A stretch of DNA of 64,000 bases from NCBI GenBank assembly GCA_035236585.1, contig CP141139.1, positions 49,979,217 to 50,043,216 of the forward strand, in the 5' to 3' direction. The translations under genes and the position numbers were made by a program. Below the pieces are notes generated by a model. It did no database searches. It was not told the DNA's origin and saw nothing but the letters and a program-made list of their open reading frames with translations. Source of the stretch: Warburgia ugandensis. Taxonomy: Eukaryota; Streptophyta; Magnoliopsida; Canellales; Canellaceae. Positions 47,430 through 60,410 of the stretch are shown here, in pieces. Position 1 is the first letter of the stretch; the number at the start of each line of letters is the position of its first letter.

Positions 47430-50400
47430 TGTGACGACCTGGGTTTTTCAACACTTTTTAATAAAACTTTTTGAAAGATGGGGCCCCAAATTTTAAAACC
47501 AAAACAACAAAAAATAATTTCAAATGAATTTCATTTCAAGAAAAATCCTGAGTATCAACCATCAACTCAAATCTCAAATAAATTTTTTTATTTTTCAAGT
47601 AGACCATTTTAAAATAAATTTACTACTCCAGGATTCATCCAGTCAATAGCCACATTCCTAACAATAATATAATCAAGTCCAATAAGATAGATATACATAT
47701 ACAGTCCATGTGGAATCAAAACATACCTCCAAATGAGATATCTCGATCACTATTCGTCTAGCTCGTCATCAGTCCTATCTTTCTCTCAATATCTAAGGCA
47801 TTGTAACAATAAAGCAATGCCTTAGCAAGCAATGCTTGGTAGGTACATAAACATTTAATGTAATAACAAATGAAACATAAAAAGAAAAATTGAATAACAA
47901 TGCCAATATAAGTGTAGGTCATAATATCTAGGAAATATAAGTATCATAAGCAGTATCAATATAGTATTAAGATATCATGTGCGATGAAACATGAATCTCA
48001 TGGATGTAAAACATGATAATCTCATGGATGTACAACATGATATGATCCAATCTCGATGAGCAGACAAAATATAAGCAGGGCACCCCAAGGTAAGTGGGTC
48101 CCACGAGTATCCCATATACTCGTACAACAGATCATGAGTACTCATACCAATCCTCTAAGTGTCGTCACACCCAGGCACACAATAACATCTCTATGCTCAT
48201 CATGCAAGCATACATAACAAGAGTATGGATCATCATGCTACAGTGGCAACCACTCTAGGGTCTCAACCAACGCCGCTTGCTATGACACCATAATGGGAGA
48301 CTTAATGTTCGTCCCCATGGGAAGGCCCAGATCGGTAGTGTGGACTACCCATGTTACCAAACCCTACCCAAAGCCATATATGGGCAGGTGCCTATCACAT
48401 CAAAAATTCAAAGGGTGGGTGGCCAGCCCTACTCCCTCCTAGCATAAGATCCACTGGGTGAGAGCACTTGTCATAAATCATAAAACATGAAAATATCATA
48501 TCTAGTAAAACCAGGAGCACTCGTGGCTCACAATCCCAACGCACACCCATCATCCCCGGGTTAGCCTCTCAAAGGACTAGCCACCAAGCCTCCACCACCA
48601 ATTTTATGAAAAATCACCAATCTCAGTGATGCAATAAAGAAAGATAATTACTAATTATACATAAGATATGTGGTATCAATACCATAAAATAATCGATCAT
48701 GAAAACCCATTCAATGTACTATTGAAATGTCATATCAATTATAGCATAAAACATTGAAATTTACAAGTATTTGAAACTGATAACCAAGTGACAAGCAATT
48801 GCAATCAATCATGATGACATGATGATGCAGGATTTAGAAAACAAGATGCAACATTAAATATCATCACGTAACTCGATGAAGAACAATCACCAATTCAGGC
48901 ACGTACTCCTCTCAAACCGTGCATTGTGATACACCTGTCAGTACCACAATACTTTTTTGTGTTATTCCATTCCATCTATATACCTCTTTATATATTTTAC
49001 TCTTTATTTATGTAAATTCATAAGTCTATTTATCCAATGATTATCTTATCTTGCTTTTGATCTAGATCAACGGTCTAGATCACCGCATTTATCTTTATTA
49101 TTCAATTTTCCTAACATTCCAACACTCATATACTTGATTTGATCATCAATCAAGTTGAGATTTGTTATTTTAAGATCTCCTGATCACTAAAAGGTCAATT
49201 TATTCCATCTCGATGTAATTTGATATGATCCAATCATTGGATCCTTCTTAATCACCTTGATTTGTGGTTTGATTATGAATTCTAATTTTCATCATCAAAA
49301 CTACTTCAATTTCATGTTTATCAATTTATTCCCATGCATATTCATGATTTATGCCTTAATTTAATGGTCCAATTACTCCTTGATCACCCAATTATAACTC
49401 CTTAGATAAATTAATGGTTTAGATCAATTTCTAAAATGAATACACCTAATCCATTTATTAGATCCGTCAATTCATCCTTTTGATCATCCAATTATTCAAG
49501 TTCTAAGGCATGATCATCCTTTGATTGGCTAGATCTAAGTAATTGGGTATTATTTTATAGATTTGATCTGAATAACTATGCTTAGATTAAGATTTAAAGG
49601 TTAAAATCATGTTGATGCCATTGACACAATTTTAGCAGACCTTTCGAATAAAAAATCAGGCTTCTATAGCCTCCATAATCTCAAAAAAACCATTTCAGAT
49701 CACAAAACAATGGCTTAGATCAAAATCCTGACTGGAACGACATCGTTCACCAAGCATCACCAAGATGCACTTGCCCGAGACACATGGGGTGCATTCGCGT
49801 CACAAGTCCCAGTTGCGCAAATGCTCCACGTGCGTTTCGGGCTCCTAGGACGCACCCTCATCCCGCACATACGGCAATAGTGCCGCAGCGCTTTTCTCAT
49901 GCCAGCGCACTCATCAAGCAACTGCACACTATCTCTGTCATGCATCCGCGCTAATGTCTTGGGTACATTGCCCATTGGGGACGATGAACTCGAATCGTTC
50001 ATCATGTTTTGACTCAATCGAGGTCCCTAATGACTCTATTTTTTTTATCTATTTTCACCGGTCATAGGGTTTTGAGAGTCTCTGAATCTAATGAATGGTT
50101 TAGATTTCCCATCTGAGGTGTCTATGAGATGGGTTTTCTATTGTGTTACGGATTTTCATAAATCCATCCCTAACTTAATGAAATCTTCGATTTAGGTGTA
50201 GGAATAATACAAAACAGTGAACTAAGACCAATGGAAGGAAAAGTCAAGAGGAAAACTGTGTCTTACCTCCTAGATCAGTGAAAACCTCTATCTTAGTAGT
50301 TTTACCTGAGAGTGAGAGATGGAGAAGAAAACCACGATTGCGATGCTCTTCCAACAATTCGTTGCTACAACTCAGTGGATGAAGGTGCGATCCTTCTTTG

Positions 50401-50854
50401 GTGTTAATCATAGCTTGATCTAAATGTGCTTGATCATGGAAAAGGAGGAAGATCGGAGGAGTATAAGAGGTGAAAGTGGGGTGTTTTACCTTAAATACGA
50501 TTAAGGTGGGAAAATCTTGATTTCCCACGTAATTAGTAATTTACTAATCAGTTTTGATTCTAGGGTTTACATCCATGTACTATGGCCTCACTAAATAATG
50601 ACTGTTTTGCCCCTTTTTGAAGAACTTTAGTAACTTCTTTGTCTGAACTCCAATTTTGGCAAACTTAGTGCCGTTTGAATTGTATTTCCAAATACAATCT
50701 AATTATTGAAGTCTCAATACATAATTTGATATATATTAAGTCTCTCACTTATAAAACTTCAAAAATATAGAATTCAATATATTCTTTTGATCCCAATTTC
50801 ACATTTTTCCAAAATTCTCTCAAATTGGCATTTAAAATTTTTTAGGATGTTACA
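47430..50854 (+). repeat. Solo LTR inserted in the Athila-like element
   Basis: It starts TGTGACGACCTGGG and ends GGATGTTACA, with 5-bp flanks TTTAT at 47425-47429 and 50855-50859. The left one sits at the end of a T run, so the match is a little less informative. It is 3425 bases and contains no gag or pol. It is a diverged member of the same family as the LTR at 61904: both share an aaggcattg-aacaa-aagcaatgcct stretch, cgtcacacccaggca, the ggtgggtggcc block and the ccccgggttagcctct block. A GC-rich island with an 86-residue chance frame is at about 49.73-50.02 kb. The orientation is not certain. Confidence 0.82.
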
Positions 50855-51356
50855 TTTATTGACCTAACATCCACTCCTAAGGATAGTTATGGACTTTGGT
50901 TGCTCATGTGGTCTACTTGAACTTGACCCTATTTCAAAATGGCCCTTAGGGTTTGGAAATAACTGATTAGGAAACTGTCCCTTTCCTCTATCATTTAATG
51001 AAGTAGACAATTGGCTCATTTGCATTTCTAATTTGGCAATAGCTTGGGAATTCATAGTTGATCTTTGTGTACTCTTATTCTAGATATTGTGTAAGGCTAT
51101 ATTAGTCTCCTCTTGTTTCTTAAGGAGCAACTCTATATAGTCCTCAACTGATGGTTTATTTGGTTGTTGAGGAAGTTGAAAACCAAGTGGCTGTAGGGAA
51201 ACTAAAGCTTTAGGAAAGTTTCATGAAGGTGGTTTGTAGGTGAACCTCCCTGGTAATTTTTCTTTGACCATGACAAGTTAGGATGCCTAGCTCATCCTGG
51301 ATTAAAGGTCTCAAAGTATGGATTATTGCAAGAATTGTGATATGCATTCACCGTGG
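50855..51356 (-). pseudogene. Athila/Tat-like gag, C-terminal part
   Basis: The minus strand reads NNPYFETFNPG and HPNLSWSKKN near 51.28 kb, then MNSQAIAKLEMQMSQLSTSL and ITILRSG near 50.9-51.05 kb. These are the NPYSNTYNPGWRNHPN, AI-LE-Q-GQLA and TLRSGK signatures of Athila/Tat gag. It is interrupted on the right at 51357 by an LTR and on the left at 50854 by the solo LTR; both neighbours continue the same protein. Confidence 0.8.
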
Positions 51357-54033
51357 TGTGATTTTTAAGTTAAACTCACATGCACATGAATAGGTTGTAA
51401 TATTCTCATGCGAGGAGGTCGATCCCACTGGGAATCAAACAAATGTGATGCTAGTGGTCCTTACTTTAAATTATCTAATACATCCAAAACAATGAGAGTT
51501 TAACTTAAACTAATGATGGAAATAATGAATGTAGGCAAATTAGAGACATTCTAAGTTTATGAAAATTAAACCTAAACAATGATCTAATTAAGAAATCAAA
51601 ACATGTAACACTTATGGAAAAAACTAAACAAGTAGTATGCACAGAATTAAGCTAGAAAGAATGCATGAACTATAATGCAACTTAGGCTAACATGGAATGT
51701 ATGAAACCTTAAGCATGGAACTAAGATGTAAAATAATAATTAATAGAATCTAAACTAAGATCAAAATACAATTAAACAAGAAATTAAATGAAAATAATAG
51801 TTAATCAAACACTTAAAAAAACTACCCAAGTATCATGCGCATGATCCATGAAATGGTGAGCATGATTCATGGAGTAAATGTAGATTGAAATTGATCGACC
51901 TATAGCTAACAATCATGCAATATAATCTAAGCATTAACTCAGCATTTAAAAGTGTAAATAAATCCTTGGAGAATCAAGCAAGCCAGCAATAACAAATGCT
52001 AACATCAAGCACGAATCATTCATGATTATTACATTGCTAGAAATTCCAGTAGCATGCTATTTTAATATCTAAGCAGTTAGCAAATGAAATGAAGAACTTT
52101 AAATACCATAAAGCTTCAAAAATAAAGTAATTAGATACTAAAAATAAGCAGCGATGATAACCCTCAAAGAAATTTATTGAATGAATGTCAAATTATATAA
52201 AAAATAGAATGCATGAACATGTATACAATTGTTGGACTTTGCATGCTTTTTCATGACATGGAACTTGATTCCAATTACATATGAAACACCTTTTAACAAC
52301 ATTAAATCAACTTCAGCTAACATATAATTATAACTGAAAAGAAACCCAAGAGAGTAAAAGTTAGGAGGATGGAACTATATTACTACAAAAATAGCCTCAA
52401 ACTAGAGCTAGAACTAAGCAAAAACCACTTAAAGATGGAGGGAACTCAAAGGATTTAAGCTACTGTGTCTCTTGGCTATCACTACCAGAGAAACAATAAC
52501 TTAGATCTTAAGAAAATGGAGCAAGAAAATAAGAGTATTGTAATCTAGATCCAAGGGAAGCAAAGGCAAAAAAGCAAGTGCATGAAGGTAAGGAAGACAA
52601 GAACAAGAAAGCAAGGTAATAACACTAAGTAACAAAGCAAGGAATCAAAGAGGAGATCTAACTTTAACTTTGAAGAATCAAACAAAGGGAGAATATATGA
52701 TGGAAGAGGCATGGAGGAATTTGGGAGAAAAATACATTGAAGAACAAGACGAGGGAAGAAATGTGGAAAATGCCTCATTCTTAGAAGGGGGCGATCTCCC
52801 CTTCTCCAAGAGTTCTTTCACATTTTCTTTTATTCCTCTTTTTTTTTTCTTTTTTTTTTAGAACTTCCTAACCTAGCTCATAGGTGATCCTAAGGAGGAG
52901 AGAAAGATGGGAAATCTAAGGGTTGGATGATGCATAGACCTAGGGCTTTAAAGAGGAAACAAGGGTTACTTTTTTGCCCTCTTAAGGTGGGGAGACACCT
53001 CTTCTTTAGGGAGGCATGTCTCCGCCCTTCAAAATTTATGGAAGTCCATTAAAAATGGAATGTTATGTGGATGAATGAGATAGGAAAGAGAGAGGAAGAA
53101 GAAAAGAAGGTGAGAGGAAAGTGATGTGAAGGAAAAACTTAGGAAATAGAGGTGAGATAGAAAATTTTGATTGGCTAAGGGATTTCCTAGGAGGTGAGGA
53201 TTGGTTGGGTGGTTGGTATGGGAGTTTAGGAAGGTGGAAGAGTCTTGGAATGGTAGGACTCTTCAATGAAAGTTCAAATTCGAAGTTCTACTTAGGGGTG
53301 AGATGGAAAGTGATAAAAAGGTGGGAAAAACATGAAAATTGAAGAGGTCTCTTCCTATTGGTCCACATGCCAACTAATCCTAATGAATTTTTCCTTAATT
53401 TCATTCAAAATATTTCTTAGAATCTCATGGATAATCCTTTTGATTTTTCTCCAATTCTAGTCTTCCATTTAGCTTAGCTTAATGGCTTTGATGGCTAACT
53501 TTGAGGGCTTCATTGGCGTCTTAGCTTGGCTTCATGGCTCAACCCCTTGGCTTCTATGGCTTGAGTGGTTTCTCTTGAATTCTTTAGCTTGTCACCTTCT
53601 TTCATGGTTTATATAGCTAAGGTGGCTTAAATGGCTCCCATGTAAAGGTGGTGGAACTGCTTGGCTTGCTTCATGGACCCACTTTGGCCACCATTAGCTC
53701 CTTTGATTTCATCCATTACTAGTCCTAAAGATGATCTTCATCCTTGATCTCATGTTGGATTGATGATGTTCATTGTAATCAATCTTAGCTGTTGAATCAC
53801 CATCTCACTTCCTACAAAAAGTAAAAATCTCTAAATTAAATCCTAAAAAAATATGATTAATTATATACTTAGCTTAAATTAGCCTCTAGACCTACAAAAT
53901 AAGAAGATTTTGAGTTATTAAGTCAAAAATGCATTTGTTATGAATTTTGATCAAAACCCCTAAATTGACCTTACAAGTTATAACACATGGGCAATTAATT
54001 GGGTGGTTTTTATGCAAAATTAAACACATCACA
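51357..54033 (-). repeat. LTR of the R family, copy R2, inserted in Athila-like gag
   Basis: On the minus strand it starts TGTGATGTGTTTAATTTTG (54033) and ends AAAAATCACA (51357). It is 2677 bases with no gag or pol, and it is related to R1 at 27083-29024. The gag frame runs up to its borders on both sides: HIVEQANI before it and VNAYHN after it, together the EQANYVN-type stretch of the family. No 5-bp duplication is visible (tataa versus ccacg), which could mean recombination between elements or a small deletion at one edge. Confidence 0.65.
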
Positions 54034-55080
54034 TTATATTCGCTTGCTCCACAATATGTTCAATGTACACACTATTATATGCACAAGTTGAAGTTGAGTG
54101 TGATAGGCTGAAACAAATAGAAGAAACCTCTTATGGAGGTTTCACGGATGCATTGGTAACCATGATGGCATTTAGTTGGGTAGTAATCATCTGAAACATA
54201 TTTTCTACCATGTCCGCTCATCCTGCCAAGGCGTCAAATTTATAAGATATATCTATGTTTGCTCCTATTTCATATGGGCCTCCTTTCTTTTGAGTCAAGG
54301 TAATTTTCTCTTTCTTACAAGAATAATCCCATTGCTGGGAATTTTTAGCTAAAGTTTGGAAAAACTCCCAAGTCTCTGTCTCATTTTCCAACATGAGGGC
54401 CCCTCCACTAGCTACATCAACCATTTATCTATTTTGAGGTATTAATGCCTCATAGAAGTACTGAACTTGCTGTCAATTTTCAAATTCATGGTGAGGCATT
54501 TTTGCATCAATTTATTCCACCTTTCTCAATATCCATAATATTGGTCATCTTCTCTTTGTTTGAAATTGATAATCTCCCTAAGAAGGGTATCAGTCTTATG
54601 GATGGGGAAGAATTTATTTAGAAACTTTTTAAACAACTGGTCCCATGTCACAATAGAACATACCTCTAAAGAATTCAACTGTGATTTGGCCTTACCTTTC
54701 AATGAGAAGGAAAATAACCTAAGTCTAACAAAATCATCTAAAACATCTCATAATATGAATGTATCACAAATATTAAGGAATTCCTTAATATATATGTATG
54801 GATCATCTTGTCTAGACCATAAAATGTTGGGAGTAAACTGTATGATTCTAGGTTTAAGTTCAAAGTGGTCTATACTTGTGGGTGGTAAGGTAATGCATGA
54901 TGGGATATTTAACTGGAGTGGCACATAGAAATCTCTTATGGCCTTGTTCTCAACTACAACACGTGTGTTTGCCATGGGGTTAGGAATTTGATTACCCACA
55001 CCTTGTTTATGGGTACGTTCAATCTCAAGATCTAATGGTACTAACTCAGTGTTCTGAGATTGACAACCTTGCATGCATTA
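54034..55080 (-). pseudogene. Athila/Tat-like gag, N-terminal part
   Basis: The first open piece (55074-54748) carries AIRDFYVPLQLN, CITLPP, HFELKPRIIQF and DPYIYIKEFLNICDTF, the N-terminal gag signature of this lineage. The segment at 54424-54218 reads VDVASGGALMLENETETWEF and YEIGANIDISYKFDALAG. The end reads CGASEY and HIVEQANI in the zinc-knuckle/linker region. It carries stops and frame changes. This is the 5' end of the oldest retroelement in the nest; its 5' LTR was not recognised. Confidence 0.82.
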
Positions 55081-55219
55081 TAATGCAAAAACTATCTAAA
55101 TACTGCAACCTAACTCTAAATGTGACTCCTAACTCTATATGATACACAATCAATCCTAATAGTTTACTATTGAGCTATTTTGATAATCTACTACTAAATT
55201 TTGGGCTTTATAAGAAGGC

Positions 55220-55415
55220 AAATATAAGATGATTTTAACTCCACCGTCTTATCTAAAATTTACATAAGACAGTTATGATAACTCGTCTTATATATTATAA
55301 TACTATAAGATGGTTTCAACATAATTATCTTATACAAATTTATATAAGATGATTCTGGAAAACCATCCTATATTACTAAAAATACAAGATGGGTTTTAAA
55401 AATCGTCTTATATTT
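55220..55415. repeat. CACTA subterminal hairpin array, left of element 2
   Basis: Three or four copies of the fold-back unit (taagatgattttaac-tccacc-gtcttat; ataagatgattctggaaaacc-atcctat; acaagatgggttttaaaaatc-gtcttat). It lies upstream of the TNP2 transposase. ctactactaaattttggg at about 55190 may be an eroded terminus, but this is weak. Confidence 0.7.
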
Positions 55416-55853
55416 TTCACGTCTTATAAGTTGAAGTTCAGTTGACTCTCGACTTCTTCAATGAAAACTCAAACATTGGGTTGGATTTACATGTACTTTG
55501 TCCCAAACTTGTATTTCCTTAGTTGATATAGGTTGGGTAGTATTCATTCTTGTACTTTGTTATATGTTTACTTTATTTGATGTTTATGGTTATAAAATTC
55601 CTTTTCTTTTTTCTTCTTATATTTGTGTGGATCAGTGTGAACATTCATGTGTATGGATTAGTCATGTTTTTGCTTCATTCTTACTTTTTCCAATCCTAGA
55701 CTTGAATATTGAGTACTTTAATATGTATTAAAATTGTATGTATATTTTAACAATGTACATTTTATGTACACACCAAGTATCTGGTTAAATTCCCAACCCA
55801 TATTTTTATTATAATCTTTTCATGTCTAGAAAGTCATCACATTTTTAGACAAA

Positions 55854-58800
55854 ATGGACAAATATGCTTGGATGCATGCAAAAAGATCATCAAGGGAATA
55901 TGAGGAGGGAATAGATGAGTTCATTGAGTTTGCACTTGGAGTAGGTGGTGGTTATAATTGAATTTGATGTCCATGCTCAAGATGTGAAAACCTAAAAAAG
56001 GTTACTATTGGTGAGTTGAGAGAACATTTGTGCTTCAATGGAGTTGATGAAAGATATCGCCTCTGGATGTGGCATGGAGAGGAAATGCCTCATAGGCCCT
56101 TGACAAGGGCTGAATGTGTATATGAAAAAGAAGCCACTCTAAGAAGTGGTGAAGATACTAGGACAGCTACACCTATGTTTCAGGACATATATAATGACTT
56201 TCAAGATGACTCAGTACAATTTCAGACTACATTGGAGGAAGTCAATGAGCCATTGTACGTTGGGTGTATAGATTATACCAAGTTGTCTGCAGCAGTAGAA
56301 CTTTACAACATGAAGTCAAGATTTAATATTTCAAATCATGGTTTTACAAAATTGTTGAAAATCATTCATAGAATGCTGGCCAAGGAGAACAAATTGGTTA
56401 GGTTGACATGGGAGGCAAAGAAAACCTTGGCAACACTGGGCTTAAAGTATGAAAAGATACATAGCTGTCCCAATGACTACATCTTGTATAGAAAGGAGCA
56501 CAAAGACAAAAATATATGTTCAATTTGTGGACATTCATGATGGAAGAAGAAGAAGAATTCAAGGTATCAGTAAGTGAAAGATGTCCTTACAAAGGTCCTT
56601 TGGTAATTTTTCCTTATTCTAAGATTCCCAAGAATGTTTCGTATTAAAGAAATAGTGAAGAAACTAGTATGGCATGTTGAGGAGAGAGTGGGCGATAACT
56701 ATTTATGCCATATAGCAGATAGCTTTGTGTGGAAGCTTGTAGACTTTGTAGCTCAATTTTAGAGAAGAACTCAGAAACCTATGACTTGCAATATTTGCAA
56801 ATGGGCTTAATATTCATGGTTCTATGAGTAACGGGTATAGTTGTTGACTTGTTATAATAGTTTGTTACAACCTTTCACTGTTGTTGTTTATGAAGAGGAA
56901 GTTTATGATATTAACTATGTTAATACTGAGTCCTAAGCAACCTGGGAATCACATCGACATGTACTTGGCTCTGTTGATCGATGACCTTAGAACATTGTGC
57001 GAAGTAGGGGTTGAAGCTTATGATGCATACAAGAAAGAGATATTTACCCTTAAGGCTATACTACTATGAACAATAAGTGACTTTCCTACATACAATAATT
57101 TGGTTGGCTGAATAGTGAAGTGATACAATGTATGTCCTATTTATAATGACCAAACTTGTGACACATGACTTCAACATGGTAGGAAGATGACATTCCTAGG
57201 CCATAGTAGATGGTTGCATAGAAACCATCCATACCATTTTAAAAAGAGAGAATTTGATGGTAGTGTGGAGACTAGGATGCCTCCAAAGAGGTTGACATGA
57301 CAACAAGTATTGGAACAAGTTGAGAATCTTAATGTATCATGGGGGAAGAGGAAGAAGGCATCTTCGCATACAAATGAAAGGTATGTGCTTGATGCCATGT
57401 ACATTGAGAAGAATGTGTGTGAAAGGTTGACTAATACCTTGCTTGAAATGCCAGGAAAAACAAAGGATGGACTTACCACTCAAATGGATCTCATGATAAT
57501 TGGTTTGAGAGAAGGTTGCATCCATAAGATAGAGGCAGCCGAGGAACACACTTACCTAAAGCAAATTATAAGCTTAGTAGAGAGGAGTGGTATGTAAAAC
57601 CATATCAGATATCAAAGTTCTAGATAAGTACTCTTTAAGCTTTAGAAACTTTGTCTCCTTGCTACTAAATTATGCTACTTCTTTAATGCTTTGTGCAAAA
57701 ATTTGGTGGATACTTCTAAATTATAAGAAATCAAGGAGCATTTAGTGACAACCTTATGTGAGCTTCTAACAATCTTTCCACCATCCTTCTTCGATATCAT
57801 GGTACACTTAATAGTGCACCTCATTAATGAGGCTAGGTTGTGTAGACCTGTTTATTTGTGATGGATGTACCCATTTGAAAGGTACATGAATTTGTTAAAA
57901 GGGTATATACTAAATCATAATAGGCCAAAGGGGTGTATGGCTGAATGTTACATTGCAGAAGAAGCGGTCTAGTTTTTCACTAAGTATTTATTAGGAGGGG
58001 ATGCAATTGGAATCCCAAGAAAGAAATACTTAGGTGCATTAATTGATCCATGAGTTGGTGAACCTCTATCTAGTGGTCACATATCAACCATTGATTGTAA
58101 GGAATGAGAGCAGGCATACCTTCACGTATTGTAGAATATTAATGTTGATGAAGTTCAGGCATACATTTAGTACGTAATTAATGTTCTCTTTTTGGTTTCT
58201 TTCACATTAATTAATTGAATCATTAATCTTGCTAAAGTTTAGGCACATATATTTATATGCATAGTAAAGGGTACATACGTAATGTACTATTATTAACATC
58301 AGGCATGTTATATAATTTTCATCTCTGATTATTATGTATCATGCATGTGGACTTTGAAAAAGAGAGGTATCCAAGAGATGCACAAAAAGAGAAGTGGCTG
58401 CAAGATGAGCATTGTCGTTCCTTCATGACTTGGCTTCGTCAGAAGGTATTTAATTACATTAAATATTGCTCTATGATGAATTAATTAATTAATTTGTATA
58501 ATATATAGTATATGCCAATATACATTAATTAATTATTTTAATTAATATATTATATTACATGCAGGTTTTAAATCAGCGAGATGTTCTAGGTTATAGTATT
58601 TCTAAATGCTTGAGTTGGATGACAATGGGACCTCGACCAGATGTAATAAAGTATTCTGGATATGCTGTTAATAGTTATCACTTTTACACAAAAGATCGTA
58701 ATAAGTTAAGAGCACAATAAGGTAGTGGTGTTACCTTAGTTGCTAAAGCCACTTTTTTTTTCAGTTCAAAGGATAACAACCCAGTTGTAGCTAACAATAC

Positions 58801-59209
58801 TTATTACAAGATTATACACAAGATATGGGAGCTGGATTATACATGTAGAAGTGTAGTTGTGTTTAGGTGCGATTGGGTGAAACACAATAAATACAACATA
58901 ATAACTAATACCCTCAACATGACATTGGTTGACCTCAATAAGATCGGCTATCAAAATGACTATTTTATTATGGCATGTCAAGTAAAACGGTATTTTATAT
59001 ACAAGATGGACATGATATGAGATGGTCAACTATTTTATCAGCCTCTCCAAGGGACTTCTATGATAAAGATGACTTTAAGTGACACGACAATTGATTACCC
59101 TTCAATCACTACAACAATGTCATCAATCTATCTAGTCGGGGAGAGTTAGATGGATTATATGCGTGATGCTAGTAAGTAGGGTGCGTCGGTGGAATATGAT
59201 TGTATATGA
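55854..59209 (+). pseudogene. CACTA TNP2-type transposase (Transposase_21), degenerate
   Basis: This is the main transposase of CACTA element 2. It starts MDKYAWMHAKRSSREYEEG (55854), the Transpos_assoc domain, with CPCSRCENL and ELREHLCFNGVDERY after two stops; the frame stays open to 56540. The Transposase_21 core follows in pieces: IHRMLAKENKLV, CPNDYILYRKEH, CSICGHS, then KLVWHVEERVGDNYLCHIAD (about 56.68 kb), LSPKQPGNHIDMYLALLIDD and GVEAYDAYKKEIF (56.93-57.06 kb), FLGHSRWLHRNHPYHFKKRE (about 57.2 kb) and DAMYIEKNVCERLTNTLLEM (57.4 kb). The DUF4218-like region reads MVHLIVHLINEARLCRPVYL and RYMNLLKGYILNHNRPKGCM (57.8-57.95 kb). The DUF4216-like C-terminus reads VNSYHFYTKDRNK, IWELDYTC-RSVVVFRCDWV and LVDLNKIGYQNDYFIMA (58.67-58.98 kb). 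Many stops make it inactive. Confidence 0.9.
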
Positions 59210-59484
59210 GGGGAAAAATTAAAGTGCATGTTAGTATTCTGTGATGTATGAAAAATGATGTAATTAATGAATTTAAGTTTACACATCATGTGTCATGCCA
59301 AACACTAGTTAAACATCAATGAAATAAATGATTGGGTAACCTCTGCACTTCGTAGGTTTTTAAGATTTTAAGGGTTCAAAAACTGGTAAAACTACTTTAA
59401 TTCATATAAGAAAGTTATTAATAAATAGTTTTTTATTATTCAAACGAAAATTCAAGCACGGGAACATAGTCGCTTGAAAATGAC

Positions 59485-59700
59485 CTTTAATATAGGATGG
59501 CTTTTTAAAAATCGTATTATATACTTATTCAAATATAGGACAGTTTTTAAATAATGGTCCTATATGCATCAAAATATAGGACAATTTTTACAAAACCATC
59601 CTTTATTTATTTGAATAAAGGATGGTTTTTAAAAAACTATCTTATTCATATGATTAAAATAAATATACGATGGTTTTTAAAAACCATCCTATATTCACTT
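59485..59700. repeat. CACTA subterminal hairpin array, right of element 2
   Basis: Five or six units such as aggatggctttttaaaaatcg, aaaggatggtttttaaaaaac and acgatggtttttaaaaaccat. Either this is the right end of element 2 or the left end of yet another CACTA copy. The leader-like, CCC-rich and GA-rich sequence that follows resembles what follows the left array of element 1 (6.19-6.48 kb), which favours the second reading. Confidence 0.7.
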
Positions 59701-59734
59701 CAAAATAACCCAAAACCGCCCCTATGAATTTTTC

Positions 59735-60320
59735 AAACCTAAATACCCCAAAACCCTTAAGGAGAACAAGAAAAAGAGGGGAGGAGAAAGAGAGATAAGG
59801 AGAGAAAGAGGGAAGGAGGGAAGAAGAAGAAGAGATAGGAGACGAGAGAAATCACGCGCACCCCCGCTAACCACCATACAAAATTTTCAAAACCCCTAAA
59901 ACCCTTAAGGAAGAAGAAGAACAAGAAGAGGAGGAGAGAGGAGAGAGGAGAGAGGAGAGGAGACGAAAGAAATCATACAACCCCTGGTCCCCCAATGAGC
60001 ATACAAAATTTTCAAAACCCCTAAGGAAGAAGAAGAGGAGATGAAAGAAATCATGCACCCCTGCCCCCCCCCCCCCCCTCCCCAATGCCCATACAAATTT
60101 TTCAAAACCCTTAAGGAAGAAGAAGAAGAGGAGGAGAGGAGGAGAAGAAGAAGAAGAAGAGGAGAAGAAGAAGAAGAAGAGGAAGAGGAAGAAGAGAGGA
60201 CAGATTTCATGGGCCCTCCCTCCCTTGCCCCCATGAATTTTTCTAACCTAAAACCCTTGAGGAGAAGAAGGAAAATGAGGAGGAGAAGAAGAAGAAAAAA
60301 TAAGAGGAGAGGAGGTTAGA
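59735..60320. repeat. GA-rich tandem region with repeated aaaacccttaagg motif
   Basis: Four to five degenerate units of about 100-150 bp. Each has a catacaaaattttcaaaaccc-type stretch, then cttaaggaagaagaag, a long GA/GAA tract and a CCC-rich run. A pure run of 15 C lies at 60064-60078. The Glu/Arg-rich and Ser/Leu-rich frames here are low-complexity artefacts. Confidence 0.85.
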
Positions 60321-60410
60321 TTAGTTTTCTCTCATTAGGTTGGATACCTATCATTTCTTGATTTTTTGCTTTTTTAATGCTTGTAAATGCTAGAAATTGA
60401 TCATTCTAGA

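Noticed and set aside
49757-50017. 86-residue minus-strand frame with many Arg, Met and Cys
   Set aside because: It lies in the GC-rich patch of a solo LTR with nothing recognisable in it.
60041-60319. Glu/Arg-rich 92-residue frame resembling a charged nuclear protein
   Set aside because: Produced by GAA/GGA tracts in a tandem repeat.
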